From positions 1 through 11,356 of the forward strand of contig DATJFD010000037.1 in NCBI GenBank assembly GCA_035495855.1: 11,356 bases of DNA. The letters run 5' to 3'. Position numbers and translations under genes: made by a program. This stretch comes from JAHFIW01 sp035495855 (GTDB lineage: Bacteria; Patescibacteriota; Patescibacteriia; SG8-24). This document shows, piece by piece, positions 1-5,568 of the stretch (positions are counted from its first letter, which is position 1; each line of letters begins with the position of its first letter). The notes beneath the pieces were generated by a model, which ran no database searches, was not told the origin of the DNA, and saw only the letters and a program-made list of their open reading frames with translations.

Positions 1-5
1 TTTTT

Positions 6-14
6 TGCTAAGAT
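6..14 (+). promoter_or_regulatory. Extended -10 promoter element, probably for a leaderless mRNA
   Basis: TGC-TAAGAT fits an extended -10 (TGn-TAnnnT). Only 9 nt separate it from the ATG at 24, so transcription would start at or next to the start codon, and no SD is visible. The -35 region lies outside the window. The same arrangement occurs before the gene starting at 2517. Confidence 0.45.
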
Positions 15-23
15 AAGCGCATT

Positions 24-1424
24 ATGACACGTGCCGAGATGGGCGGCTACGTCCCGCCGGAAGCCAAGGAGCCGAAACCGGCCGCGCCGGAGAAGGCGGA
101 GACCGCGGAGGACCGCGAGGCCGTCGAAAAGTTCATCGACGCGTCGCTCGAAGAACTCTGCGAGCGCTACCTTTCGAAGTTCAACGAAGGGAACAACGGC
201 ATCGTCCTCAAGCTGCGCATGGACGACATCCCTCCGGAACTGAAGGACGGGCTCAAGAAGAACGGCATCGAGCTCGGCGACGACAAGGTCGCCAAGATCC
301 TCAAGATCTACTCGGGCGGCAAGGGCAAACAGGAGTTCGAGATGCAGAAGAAGGCGCACGAACTCGTCGAGGCTCAGCCCGACAAGGAAAAGTTCGCGCG
401 CGTGCCGAAGCCCTACTTCTACCGCGACTTCGCGGTCGGCCCCGACGCCCAGGAGCGCATCAAGGGCATGACCGAGAAAGGCATCAGCGGGAACCGCGTG
501 GAGATGTTCATGATGGACTTCGTCCCCGGGGACGACGTCGCCACCATCCTTTATAAGGAGGTCGCAAAACGGCATCCGAAGACGGCGGACGTCTCCGAAC
601 GGACCGACGAATTGCGCTTCGAGGACCTGCAGGACCGGGTGTTCCAGGCGCTGGACTTCAAGGCCCCCGGGGGCAAATCGCGCGACATGGGCGAGCGCGA
701 GCACGAAATGCGCAAGGTCTTCGCCGAGAACGCCGAGAAGATCGACGCCTTCCTGGAACGGCGCGGCTTCCGGATCGATCCCGCGGTCGTCTCGCAGATC
801 GAGAACACCATGAACCTGTTCCATAAGAACGGGCTCGCCTTCCGCGACGGCCACCAGCGCAATTTCATGATCACCGGCGACTACGAGTCCGGCGCCCCGG
901 GCGCCAAGAAGGAGCGCCCGCCGCAGGTGTTCGTCATCGATTACGGCGCCGCGACCGAGGTCGGCAACCGGCCGCTCCACGAGGCCTTCAGGGAGGTCGA
1001 GGGCGACGAAGGCAAGGGGGCGACGGTGAAGACCTATCCGGACGACTTCATGGTCGCCCGCCAGCTCAAGCGCTTCAGCCAGGGGCTCGGCACCGAAGAA
1101 CGCAAACTGCTCGACGACCTCGCCCGGGCAAGGAAGGCGGCGGAGCGCAATCCCCGCCTCGGACCGGCGATGACGGCGGCCATCGAGTCCGCGAGGAGCG
1201 GCAAGGCGGACATGGCCGGGGCCTACGCCAAGGTGGTCGGCAACTCGACCATGCCGTCGGAAGGCGCGGTCGACGCGTTCATCAGCCTGGCCCATGCGGT
1301 CATGGAAGAAGAGCCCGCCGCCAAGGACGACGTCCTGGCCTTCATGCAGGAACTGGCCAAAAGACCCGCGTTCCCGTTGCCGGCCAGGAACAAGATCGCG
1401 CGTTTCTTGCGCGCCGTGAAATGA
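24..1424 (+). CDS. Atypical protein kinase-fold protein
   Basis: A 466-residue protein with the landmarks of a kinase fold. There is a glycine-containing loop GNNGIVLKL (56-64) and a beta-3 lysine in KVAKILKIY (88-96, probably K91). A charged helix at about 102-115 (E104/E106) could supply the alpha-C glutamate, and MMDFVPGDD (163-171) is hinge-like. The catalytic loop is FRDGHQRN (273-280: D275, N280) and the metal-binding motif is IDYG (305-308: D306). The HRD histidine is replaced by Phe and DFG reads DYG, as in divergent families such as RIO, ABC1 or aminoglycoside-phosphotransferase-like kinases. All key catalytic residues are present, so activity is plausible. About 150 mostly helical residues follow, and a Pro/Lys/Glu-rich tail (10-30) precedes the domain. 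There is no signal peptide or membrane segment. No SD precedes ATG 24; ATG 39 is an alternative start. The substrate is unknown. The gene stands alone, convergent with the next gene. Confidence 0.7.
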   Translation: MTRAEMGGYVPPEAKEPKPAAPEKAETAEDREAVEKFIDASLEELCERYLSKFNEGNNGIVLKLRMDDIPPELKDGLKKNGIELGDDKVAKILKIYSGGKGKQEFEMQKKAHELVEAQPDKEKFARVPKPYFYRDFAVGPDAQERIKGMTEKGISGNRVEMFMMDFVPGDDVATILYKEVAKRHPKTADVSERTDELRFEDLQDRVFQALDFKAPGGKSRDMGEREHEMRKVFAENAEKIDAFLERRGFRIDPAVVSQIENTMNLFHKNGLAFRDGHQRNFMITGDYESGAPGAKKERPPQVFVIDYGAATEVGNRPLHEAFREVEGDEGKGATVKTYPDDFMVARQLKRFSQGLGTEERKLLDDLARARKAAERNPRLGPAMTAAIESARSGKADMAGAYAKVVGNSTMPSEGAVDAFISLAHAVMEEEPAAKDDVLAFMQELAKRPAFPLPARNKIARFLRAVK

Positions 1425-1435
1425 AGAAAATAAAG

Positions 1436-1466
1436 ACGCGGTCCGACAAGTCGTCGGACCGCGTTT
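1436..1466. terminator. Bidirectional intrinsic terminator between convergent genes
   Basis: A perfect 12-bp stem (1436-1447 with 1453-1464) closes a 5-nt loop AAGTC. On the plus strand TTTC follows. On the minus strand the tail is CTTTATTTTC. It can end both the kinase-like gene and the 60-aa gene. Confidence 0.85.
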
Positions 1467-1472
1467 CGCTTC

Positions 1473-1655
1473 CTACCCGTCCGTGAAGTCCGTGACGGGC
1501 CTCGAAGCGATGATCTCGCCCTTGCGGTTCTTGAGCGTCACCTTCGTCTCGGCGGGGTTCAGCTCGACGCTGATGCCCCGCTTGCTCGAAAGCTCGATGA
1601 ACCGCGCGATGCGAGCGCGCGCTGCGGCCGTCAACACGTTCTTCTTCACTGACAT
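1473..1655 (-). CDS. 60-aa orphan protein
   Basis: A small basic protein beginning MSVKKNVLTAAARARI and ending VTDFTDG. The N-terminal half is probably helical (about 6-25). The C-terminal half looks like a small beta hairpin (SVELNPAETKVTLKN, then GEIIASRPV). The frame is open further upstream, but the start at 1655 is chosen because GGGGAGG lies 8 nt before it, and because the consensus promoter at 1705-1733 would begin transcription downstream of the longer start at 1706. The gene has its own promoter and terminator, which suggests an independent, probably well-expressed unit. I do not recognise the family. The tandem paralogues at 2631-2989 are of similar size but show no clear sequence match. 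Confidence 0.75.
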   Translation of the reverse strand: MSVKKNVLTAAARARIARFIELSSKRGISVELNPAETKVTLKNRKGEIIASRPVTDFTDG

Positions 1656-1704
1656 AGGACTGGCCTCCCCTGCCTTGCTGGTCTGCAGAACGAGCGGAAA
1701 CGAC

Positions 1705-1733
1705 ACTATAGCCTATTTCCGCCTTATTGTCAA
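1705..1733 (-). promoter_or_regulatory. Near-consensus sigma70-type promoter
   Basis: On the minus strand TTGACA (1728-1733) and TATAGT (1705-1710) are separated by exactly 17 nt. The predicted start near 1698 gives a leader of about 43 nt to the ATG at 1655. It is one of the strongest promoters in the window. Confidence 0.8.
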
Positions 1734-1746
1734 GGCTGGAGGCGGC

Positions 1747-2517
1747 TCAATAGTACTTCCGATTATAGAACTCCAGGAGCAGCCTGCCGTCCGCGCCCTT
1801 GTCCGGATGGCCCTTGTACATCGTCACGCCGCAATTGATGGGTTTCTCCTCCTTGTCGAGCCGCAGGAACTCCTCGGCGTCGAGGCGCTCGAGCGTGGCG
1901 CGCGTCGCGAGGATGTTGAGGTGGTGCGTGACCGCCAGCACGCGCTTGCCGCGCCAGTCGCGGATGAGCGTCTCGATCCAGGAGCGGTTGCGGAGCCGCA
2001 CGTCGGGGACGTTCTCGCCCTGCGGGAAGCGGTACCAGTACGCGCCCTCCATCTTGCGCAGGCCGCGCTGCTCCGGATGCAGGCACTCGAACACGCGCCA
2101 GTCGTTGTAGAGCAGCGCCAGGCCGTGCTCCTGCTCGCGGATGCGCTCGTCCTTGAAGATGCGGACGTCCTCGAGCGCCGGCCACCCTTCGATGAGATGC
2201 CGGAGCGTCTCGAGCGTGCGCGTGTAGGGCGACACGTAGATGACCTCCGGCGTCTCGAACTCCGCGGCCATCTTCTCGCCCGTGGTCCGAGCCTGCCTGC
2301 CTTCCGCGTCCGCGAGCGGCGTGTCGCTGTCGCCGACGCCCAGCGCGAATTTCTTCACCACTTCGCGCGCGAGTACGCAGGTCTCGTCGGCATCGGGGTC
2401 CTTCTCCCAGGCGGCCAGGAACTTCGCGTAGACGCCGTCCTTCTTCTTCGCGTCGCGCAGCACGTTATAGGCCGAGGTGTCGTGGCGGATGAGGGTGAGG
2501 GAGCTGGGCCATTTCAT
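1747..2517 (-). CDS. Histidine phosphatase superfamily protein (phosphoglycerate mutase-like)
   Basis: This 256-residue protein has the signature of the superfamily, which transfers phosphate through a phosphohistidine. The catalytic motif is LIRHDTSAYN (9-18), with R11 and H12; the usual RHG reads RHD. A second arginine lies in SPYTRTLET (96-104). The acidic proton-donor region is RIREQEHG (125-132), and the second active-site histidine is in VTHHLNIL (196-203, H198 or H199). Substrates in this superfamily range from phosphoglycerate to sugar and nucleoside phosphates and phosphoproteins, and the sequence does not say which applies. No SD precedes the ATG, but an extended -10 lies 8 nt upstream, so the mRNA may be leaderless. 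It ends 91 bp before the 60-aa gene on the same strand, and I see no terminator between them. Confidence 0.88.
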   Translation of the reverse strand: MKWPSSLTLIRHDTSAYNVLRDAKKKDGVYAKFLAAWEKDPDADETCVLAREVVKKFALGVGDSDTPLADAEGRQARTTGEKMAAEFETPEVIYVSPYTRTLETLRHLIEGWPALEDVRIFKDERIREQEHGLALLYNDWRVFECLHPEQRGLRKMEGAYWYRFPQGENVPDVRLRNRSWIETLIRDWRGKRVLAVTHHLNILATRATLERLDAEEFLRLDKEEKPINCGVTMYKGHPDKGADGRLLLEFYNRKYY

Positions 2518-2525
2518 ACAGGACC

Positions 2526-2534
2526 ATCATACCA
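2526..2534 (-). promoter_or_regulatory. Extended -10 promoter element of the histidine phosphatase gene
   Basis: On the minus strand TGG-TATGAT fits an extended -10 closely. It is followed by 8 nt and then the ATG at 2517. No good -35 is seen 16-18 nt upstream (CCTCCC on the plus strand). Transcription would start within a few nucleotides of the start codon. Confidence 0.55.
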
Positions 2535-2542
2535 GACGGGGC

Positions 2543-2571
2543 TTGAATCCTCCCGCGGAAGGGAGTAGGAC
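2543..2571 (+). promoter_or_regulatory. Tentative promoter for the small paralogue pair
   Basis: TTGAAT (2543-2548) and TAGGAC (2566-2571) are 17 nt apart, giving a leader of about 50 nt. That leader holds a small hairpin, GGCCG-AAAAA-CGGCC (2587-2601). TTCATT (2581-2586) and TATCAA (2603-2608), 16 nt apart, are an alternative. Neither is decisive. Confidence 0.3.
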
Positions 2572-2630
2572 TGGAGGGCGTTCATTGGCCGAAAAACGGC
2601 CCTATCAAGCGTAAAAATAAGAGGAGACCG

Positions 2631-2804
2631 ATGCATGTCGCGACCATCGTCCGGGACAAGGCCGGACGGCATCACGTGCGCTTCGGCGAGAAGGCGCAGG
2701 ACGGCGGGGACGTCACCGTCATCGACGTCCTGAACGGCACGGACCTCAAGGAGCTCAAGGATCGCGCCGAGCGCTTCGTGAAAGAGCTCGAGGAGAGGAA
2801 ATGA
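2631..2804 (+). CDS. 57-aa orphan protein, first of a coupled paralogous pair
   Basis: An open frame of 58 codons from ATG 2631, with GAGGAG 4 nt upstream. The protein begins MHVATIVRDKAGRHHVRF, predicted as a beta hairpin, continues VTVIDVLNGTD (28-38), and ends in a charged helix LKELKDRAERFVKELEERK (39-57). The pattern is beta-beta-beta-alpha with no membrane segment. The stop overlaps the next start as ATGA (2801-2804), so the two are probably translationally coupled. The next protein aligns along its whole length: ATIVR/ASIVR, then a G-containing turn, VTVIDVL/ELVEVLY, ELKDRAERF/ELKERAVKF. I do not recognise the family. The fold pattern could suit a small nucleic-acid- or protein-binding module, but that is a guess. 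Confidence 0.75.
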   Translation: MHVATIVRDKAGRHHVRFGEKAQDGGDVTVIDVLNGTDLKELKDRAERFVKELEERK

Positions 2805-2989
2805 CGAAAACGAAAGAACGCTACGCCGCGTCGATCGTGCGCATGCCGGACGGCAGCATCCGTATCCGCGTCGCGCGAGGAGAACCCACGCATCCCGGCG
2901 ACGGCGAACTCGTCGAGGTGCTCTACGGCGACGATGAGCAGGAACTGAAGGAACGCGCGGTGAAGTTCGCGCAGGAACGCGTCACGTGA
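2801..2989 (+). CDS. 62-aa orphan protein, second of a coupled paralogous pair
   Basis: This begins MTKTKERYAASIVRMPDGS and ends QELKERAVKFAQERVT. It is paralogous to the protein before it, sharing the (A)(T/S)IVR strand, the central strand ELVEVLYGDD and the helix ELKERAVKFAQE. It has about seven extra N-terminal residues. Its SD (GAGGAG at 2791-2796) lies inside the end of the preceding gene and its ATG overlaps the preceding stop. The stop codon itself forms part of the terminator stem that follows. Retention of two divergent copies in one operon suggests they act together, for example as a heterodimer. Family unknown. Confidence 0.8.
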   Translation: MTKTKERYAASIVRMPDGSIRIRVARGEPTHPGDGELVEVLYGDDEQELKERAVKFAQERVT

Positions 2990-3015
2990 CCCGGTCTTCC
3001 GGGTCATTTTCTTTT
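2987..3015 (+). terminator. Intrinsic terminator overlapping the stop codon
   Basis: An 8-bp stem, TGACCCGG (2987-2994) with CCGGGTCA (2999-3006), closes the tetraloop TCTT and is followed by TTTTCTTTT. The TGA stop of the preceding gene is the first three bases of the stem. Confidence 0.85.
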
Positions 3016-3043
3016 CGCGAACTCGCGTCTTGACACGCAGCCC

Positions 3044-3072
3044 TTGCGCACCTGGACGATACTTCATATACT
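3044..3072 (+). promoter_or_regulatory. Promoter of the lysine-rich microprotein gene
   Basis: TTGCGC (3044-3049) and TATACT (3067-3072) are 17 nt apart. The predicted start near 3079 gives a leader of about 100 nt. A perfect TTGACA at 3030-3035 is too far from any -10 to be used directly. Confidence 0.55.
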
Positions 3073-3080
3073 GTGAAGTA
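3060..3080. promoter_or_regulatory. Operator-like palindrome over the -10 box
   Basis: Perfect 7-bp arms TACTTCA (3060-3066) and TGAAGTA (3074-3080) flank TATACTG, so the -10 hexamer sits in the centre. A dimeric regulator bound here would block RNA polymerase. The regulator cannot be named from this sequence. Confidence 0.5.
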
Positions 3081-3181
3081 GGAGCGCTCAGTGCTTCCCT
3101 CTCTACGAGGACGATCGACGCGCGCATGTCTTGCGAGGCTCGATCTAAAAATCTATCACGCTCTCAAAGGAGGTGAGAACT

Positions 3182-3262
3182 ATGGCCAAGAAGAAAGCTG
3201 CGAAGCGGAAACCCGCCAAGAAGATGAAGAAGGCGAAGAAGGGTGGTAAGAAGAGACTCTAG
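3182..3262 (+). CDS. 26-aa lysine-rich basic microprotein
   Basis: The protein starts MAKKKAAKRKPAKKMKK and ends GGKKRL. It has 13 Lys and 2 Arg among 26 residues and no acidic or aromatic residues. This composition is like histone-H1-type or nucleoid-binding tails and predicts binding to DNA, RNA or polyphosphate. The evidence that it is a gene is strong for its size. An SD of AAAGGAGGTGA (3166-3176) lies 5 nt before the ATG, a promoter with a palindromic operator lies upstream, and a strong terminator starts 24 nt after the stop. The roughly 100-nt leader can form a stem, GATCGA (3113-3118) with TCGATC (3140-3145). Whether it compacts the chromosome or helps ribosomes is unknown. Confidence 0.75.
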   Translation: MAKKKAAKRKPAKKMKKAKKGGKKRL

Positions 3263-3286
3263 TCTCGACTCGCCTTTCAACGGCCG

Positions 3287-3316
3287 AAAAGACCGGTCCC
3301 TCGGGACCGGTCTTTT
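3287..3316. terminator. Strong bidirectional terminator
   Basis: Arms AAAAGACCGGTCCC (3287-3300) and GGGACCGGTCTTTT (3303-3316) are perfectly complementary around a tiny TC centre. It lies between the convergent microprotein and endonuclease Q-like genes and has T runs in both directions. Confidence 0.9.
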
Positions 3317-3323
3317 CTTTGCG

Positions 3324-4625
3324 TCACAGGAGGAGCCGCTGCTGGTCGGGGCTCTTCTTCGCCTCGAAGATCTTCACCTGGCCGTAGACGCCGTCGTAAC
3401 CCGGCGTGATGAGCAGCCGGCCTTCGCGGACGCGGCCTACGGCTTCGGCGAGGCGGGCATCCGACGCGGCGGCGATGCGCTCGAGCGGGACGTCCAGAAG
3501 GACGTCGAATTCCGGGCCGGCCTCCGCGAGAAGCGCTTTGTAGCGGGCAATAACGGCCTTCGAGGACTTACCCTTGCCGAGGGCGCCGGCGATGACCTCT
3601 TCGAGCGGGACGATGGACCTGTGGGGCGACATCGCGGTCGCGGGGTCGCCCGAAGCGCGGTCGGCGAGCGCGTGCACGCGGCCCAGGACGCCGCGCGTCA
3701 GCGGCTTGCCGCATTTGGGGCACAGCCCGCCGCGCCGGACGGTCTCCTCGGGTTCGCAGGCGAAGCCGCAATCGCGGTGCCCGTCGACGTGGTACTTCCC
3801 TTCTTCGGGATAGAACTCGATCGTGCCGGGGAACGCGGCGCGGTCGCGGCGCCTGAGCACGCCGGTGACGGCGTCATAGCTCGGGGCAGGGAGCTCGAAG
3901 ACGTTCGCTTCGCGACCGAGGTTGCGCAGGCCGTGCGCGTCGGAGTTGGAGACGAGCATGACGCCGTCGAGGGCCGAGAGCCGCCTGTTCATCGGCGGGT
4001 CCGAGGAGAGGCCCGTCTCGATGGCATGGATCTCGGGCGTGAGCTCCTCGAAGCACTCTTCGAGCGAATCGAAGCCGGATTCCGAACCGAACACCGAGAA
4101 CCACGGCGTCCAGGCGTGCGCGGGCACGACCATGCAGCGCGGGTCGGCGTCGAGCGCGATCTTCACGATCTCCTTGGCGTCAAGGCCGAGAATGGGCCTT
4201 CCGTCGGAGCGGAGGTTGCATTCCAGTCGCTCGAGCGACGCGATGATGGCGTCGACGGCTGCGATCGACGGCGCGAACACGAGCAGATGCAGGCGGCGCG
4301 TGCGGCCGTTCTTCTTATAGATGCACGACAGCTCGGTCGTGAGCATGAAACGCACCGGCCGGCCGTCGCGGACCGATGGAGCGGCCTCATAGGAGCCGGT
4401 GCCGTCCTCTCGTTCCGAAGCCTTCTTGAGCCGGAAAAGGCCCTCTTCGGCGGGCTCAAGGTGTTCTCCGATGGCCGCGCGCCAGCCCGGGTGCGTGAAA
4501 TCGGACGTGCCGAGGATGTCGATCCCCTTGGCGCGTCCCCACGCGGCGAGGTTCGGCAGCGTCAGGTTCTGCGAACAGGCCCGCGAGAAGCGGGAATGGA
4601 TGTGGAGGTCGGTGATGAAGCGCAT
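3324..4625 (-). CDS. Endonuclease Q-like PHP-domain DNA repair nuclease
   Basis: A 433-residue protein with a PHP metal site: DLHIHSRFS (6-14: D6, H8, H10), TSDFTH (40-45: D42, H45), TTELS (96-100: E98), RLHLLVF (111-117: H113), VPAHAWTPW (167-175: H170) and SNSDAHG (226-232: D229, H231). A four-cysteine zinc site follows (C286, C290, C302, C305). After that come a helical C-terminal part and a final segment with the motif TPGYDGVYG (407-415). This arrangement is that of endonuclease Q, which nicks DNA 5' of deaminated or abasic bases in some archaea and bacteria; homologues are often mislabelled as UvrD helicase-like. No helicase motif is present here. The start at 4625 fits the usual MxxxxDLHIHS beginning, though no clear SD is seen. 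Upstream is a 78-bp gap filled by the heptad inverted repeat; downstream is a strong terminator. It may be transcribed with the HAD gene. Confidence 0.88.
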   Translation of the reverse strand: MRFITDLHIHSRFSRACSQNLTLPNLAAWGRAKGIDILGTSDFTHPGWRAAIGEHLEPAEEGLFRLKKASEREDGTGSYEAAPSVRDGRPVRFMLTTELSCIYKKNGRTRRLHLLVFAPSIAAVDAIIASLERLECNLRSDGRPILGLDAKEIVKIALDADPRCMVVPAHAWTPWFSVFGSESGFDSLEECFEELTPEIHAIETGLSSDPPMNRRLSALDGVMLVSNSDAHGLRNLGREANVFELPAPSYDAVTGVLRRRDRAAFPGTIEFYPEEGKYHVDGHRDCGFACEPEETVRRGGLCPKCGKPLTRGVLGRVHALADRASGDPATAMSPHRSIVPLEEVIAGALGKGKSSKAVIARYKALLAEAGPEFDVLLDVPLERIAAASDARLAEAVGRVREGRLLITPGYDGVYGQVKIFEAKKSPDQQRLLL

Positions 4626-4638
4626 GGGGTAGAGCCGA

Positions 4639-4710
4639 GGTTGTAGGTGGTAGGTTGTAGGACGAGCTTAGCAACCGGCAAACTACAACCTACCACCTAC
4701 AACCTACAAC
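4639..4710. repeat. Heptanucleotide repeats forming a 22-bp perfect inverted repeat
   Basis: Left arm 4639-4660 consists of 7-bp units GTTGTAG, GTGGTAG, GTTGTAG starting at 4640. Right arm 4683-4704 consists of CTACAAC, CTACCAC, CTACAAC, with one further CTACAAC to 4710. The arms are perfect complements over 22 bp around a 22-nt loop. The right arm supplies the TAG stop codon of the HAD gene (4704-4706). The variant unit (GTGGTAG/CTACCAC) is mirrored, so the arms look like copies of each other. There is no T tail, so it is not a standard terminator. Confidence 0.9.
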
Positions 4711-5504
4711 CTCGACGATCGCGGTTCCTCGGGCTTTCCACTCTCCACTTTCGACTCTCCACTTTCGGTATCCCCCATTTCGATCTCCAGCCGCACGTTT
4801 TCGCCGGGTTCCACCGTCTTGGCCTCAACGCCCTCCCTGATCTCCCGCATCTCGCGGCGGAGCTCCAGGCCGGTCTGCTTCTCAAGCACCTCGGCCAGGT
4901 CTTCGATGGATTCGGCCTTCAGGCGCTGCCAGTCCTTGGGCGCGGACTTCGGCCCGCCCGCTTTCCAGACATACGTGTGCTCGGGCGCGGCAGCGGCCAT
5001 TTCATCCATCTCCTTGCCGTTGTCGTTGACGAGGATGACCTCGTCCACGTCGTCGCGGCCCTTGCCGAGGCCCTGCACGAACTCCTTCTTGTTCGTCTCG
5101 ACATAGAGCACGTCCTGGAACATGCGCGCCAGGCCCGAATGCTCCACCTTCGAACGCTGCCACTTCGCTTCGCCGAAGGTCATCAGGTCGATCTCGACCT
5201 CGTTCCCGTGCTTGCCGAGCGCCAGCAGCAGCTCCTTGGCTTCGGGGTAAAGATACCGTTCGGTCGTCTTGAGGACTCCCTCGAAGCGATCCCTGGCCGC
5301 CGTTGCGGCGTCGTCCGAAAGCAGGTTCCTGCCGGAAAGCTCGTCGAAGAACGCGCCCGGCTCGAAGAACCCTTTCTTGGCGACGGTGTCCTTGTAGGTT
5401 TCTTCCCAAGCTTCCTTGGGAACGCCGGTGGCGGCGACCAACGCATCCTTGAAGGCGATGGTGTCGAGCAGCGTGTAGTCGAGGTCGAAGACGATCTTCT
5501 TCAT
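4704..5504 (-). CDS. HAD-superfamily hydrolase with a repeat-derived C-terminal tail
   Basis: A 266-residue phosphatase-like protein. Motif I is DLDYTLLDT (7-15) with nucleophile D7 and general acid D9. Motif II is the threonine in LMTFGEAKW (107-115), and K139 or K140 is the likely motif III lysine. Motif IV is VNDNGKEMDE (159-168) with D161 and D167. A helical cap lies between motifs I and II (about 15-95). The catalytic set looks complete; the substrate is unknown. After about residue 205 the chain turns charged and helical. Residues 246-257 (TESGESKVESGK) are encoded by the 7-bp repeat tract at 4734-4768, and the stop codon lies in another tract, so the end of the protein seems to have been rewritten by repeat insertion. 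The SD AGGAG, 7 nt before ATG 5504, is also inside a heptad tract. Confidence 0.85.
   Translation of the reverse strand: MKKIVFDLDYTLLDTIAFKDALVAATGVPKEAWEETYKDTVAKKGFFEPGAFFDELSGRNLLSDDAATAARDRFEGVLKTTERYLYPEAKELLLALGKHGNEVEIDLMTFGEAKWQRSKVEHSGLARMFQDVLYVETNKKEFVQGLGKGRDDVDEVILVNDNGKEMDEMAAAAPEHTYVWKAGGPKSAPKDWQRLKAESIEDLAEVLEKQTGLELRREMREIREGVEAKTVEPGENVRLEIEMGDTESGESKVESGKPEEPRSSRL
4734..4768. repeat. Heptanucleotide repeat inside the HAD coding sequence
   Basis: There are five consecutive 7-bp units: CTTTCCA, CTCTCCA, CTTTCGA, CTCTCCA, CTTTCGG. The period is 7, not a multiple of 3, so translation cycles through frames and gives the tail residues 246-257 of the HAD protein. Confidence 0.88.
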
Positions 5505-5510
5505 AGGAAA

Positions 5511-5545
5511 GCTCCTAGCTTCGAGCTGTGAGCTTCGAGCTTACC
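5511..5545. repeat. Heptanucleotide repeat in the HAD leader
   Basis: Five in-phase 7-bp units: GCTCCTA, GCTTCGA, GCTGTGA, GCTTCGA, GCTTACC, all starting GCT. On the minus strand the first unit is TAGGAGC and supplies the SD AGGAG for the HAD gene. The last unit overlaps its predicted -10 box. Confidence 0.85.
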
Positions 5546-5566
5546 TTCACGGGCCGTCTGACACAA
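5538..5566 (-). promoter_or_regulatory. Probable promoter of the HAD gene
   Basis: On the minus strand TTGTGT (5561-5566) and TAAGCT (5538-5543) are 17 nt apart. The predicted start near 5531 gives a leader of about 26 nt made almost wholly of heptad units. Confidence 0.45.
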
Positions 5567-5568
5567 GT

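Noticed and set aside
1483..2568. 361-codon plus-strand frame opposite the 60-aa and histidine phosphatase genes
   Set aside because: Its translation is Arg/Val/Leu-rich with no recognisable motif. The opposite strand has clear catalytic motifs and promoters.
3030..3063. TTGACA at 3030-3035 as the -35 of the lysine-rich gene
   Set aside because: The nearest -10-like hexamer (GATACT) is 22 nt away and TATACT is 31 nt away. TTGCGC at 3044 has correct 17-nt spacing to TATACT.
3126..3176. 16-codon upstream frame whose stop overlaps the SD of the lysine-rich gene
   Set aside because: It has no SD of its own and its start lies inside a stable leader stem. Overlap of TGA with GGAGGTGA is expected by chance.
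3243..4646. 467-codon plus-strand open frame opposite the endonuclease Q-like gene
   Set aside because: The minus strand carries the full PHP motif set. The plus frame is low in structure, rich in Arg/Ala/Glu, has no SD and runs through the terminator; it is a GC-rich shadow.
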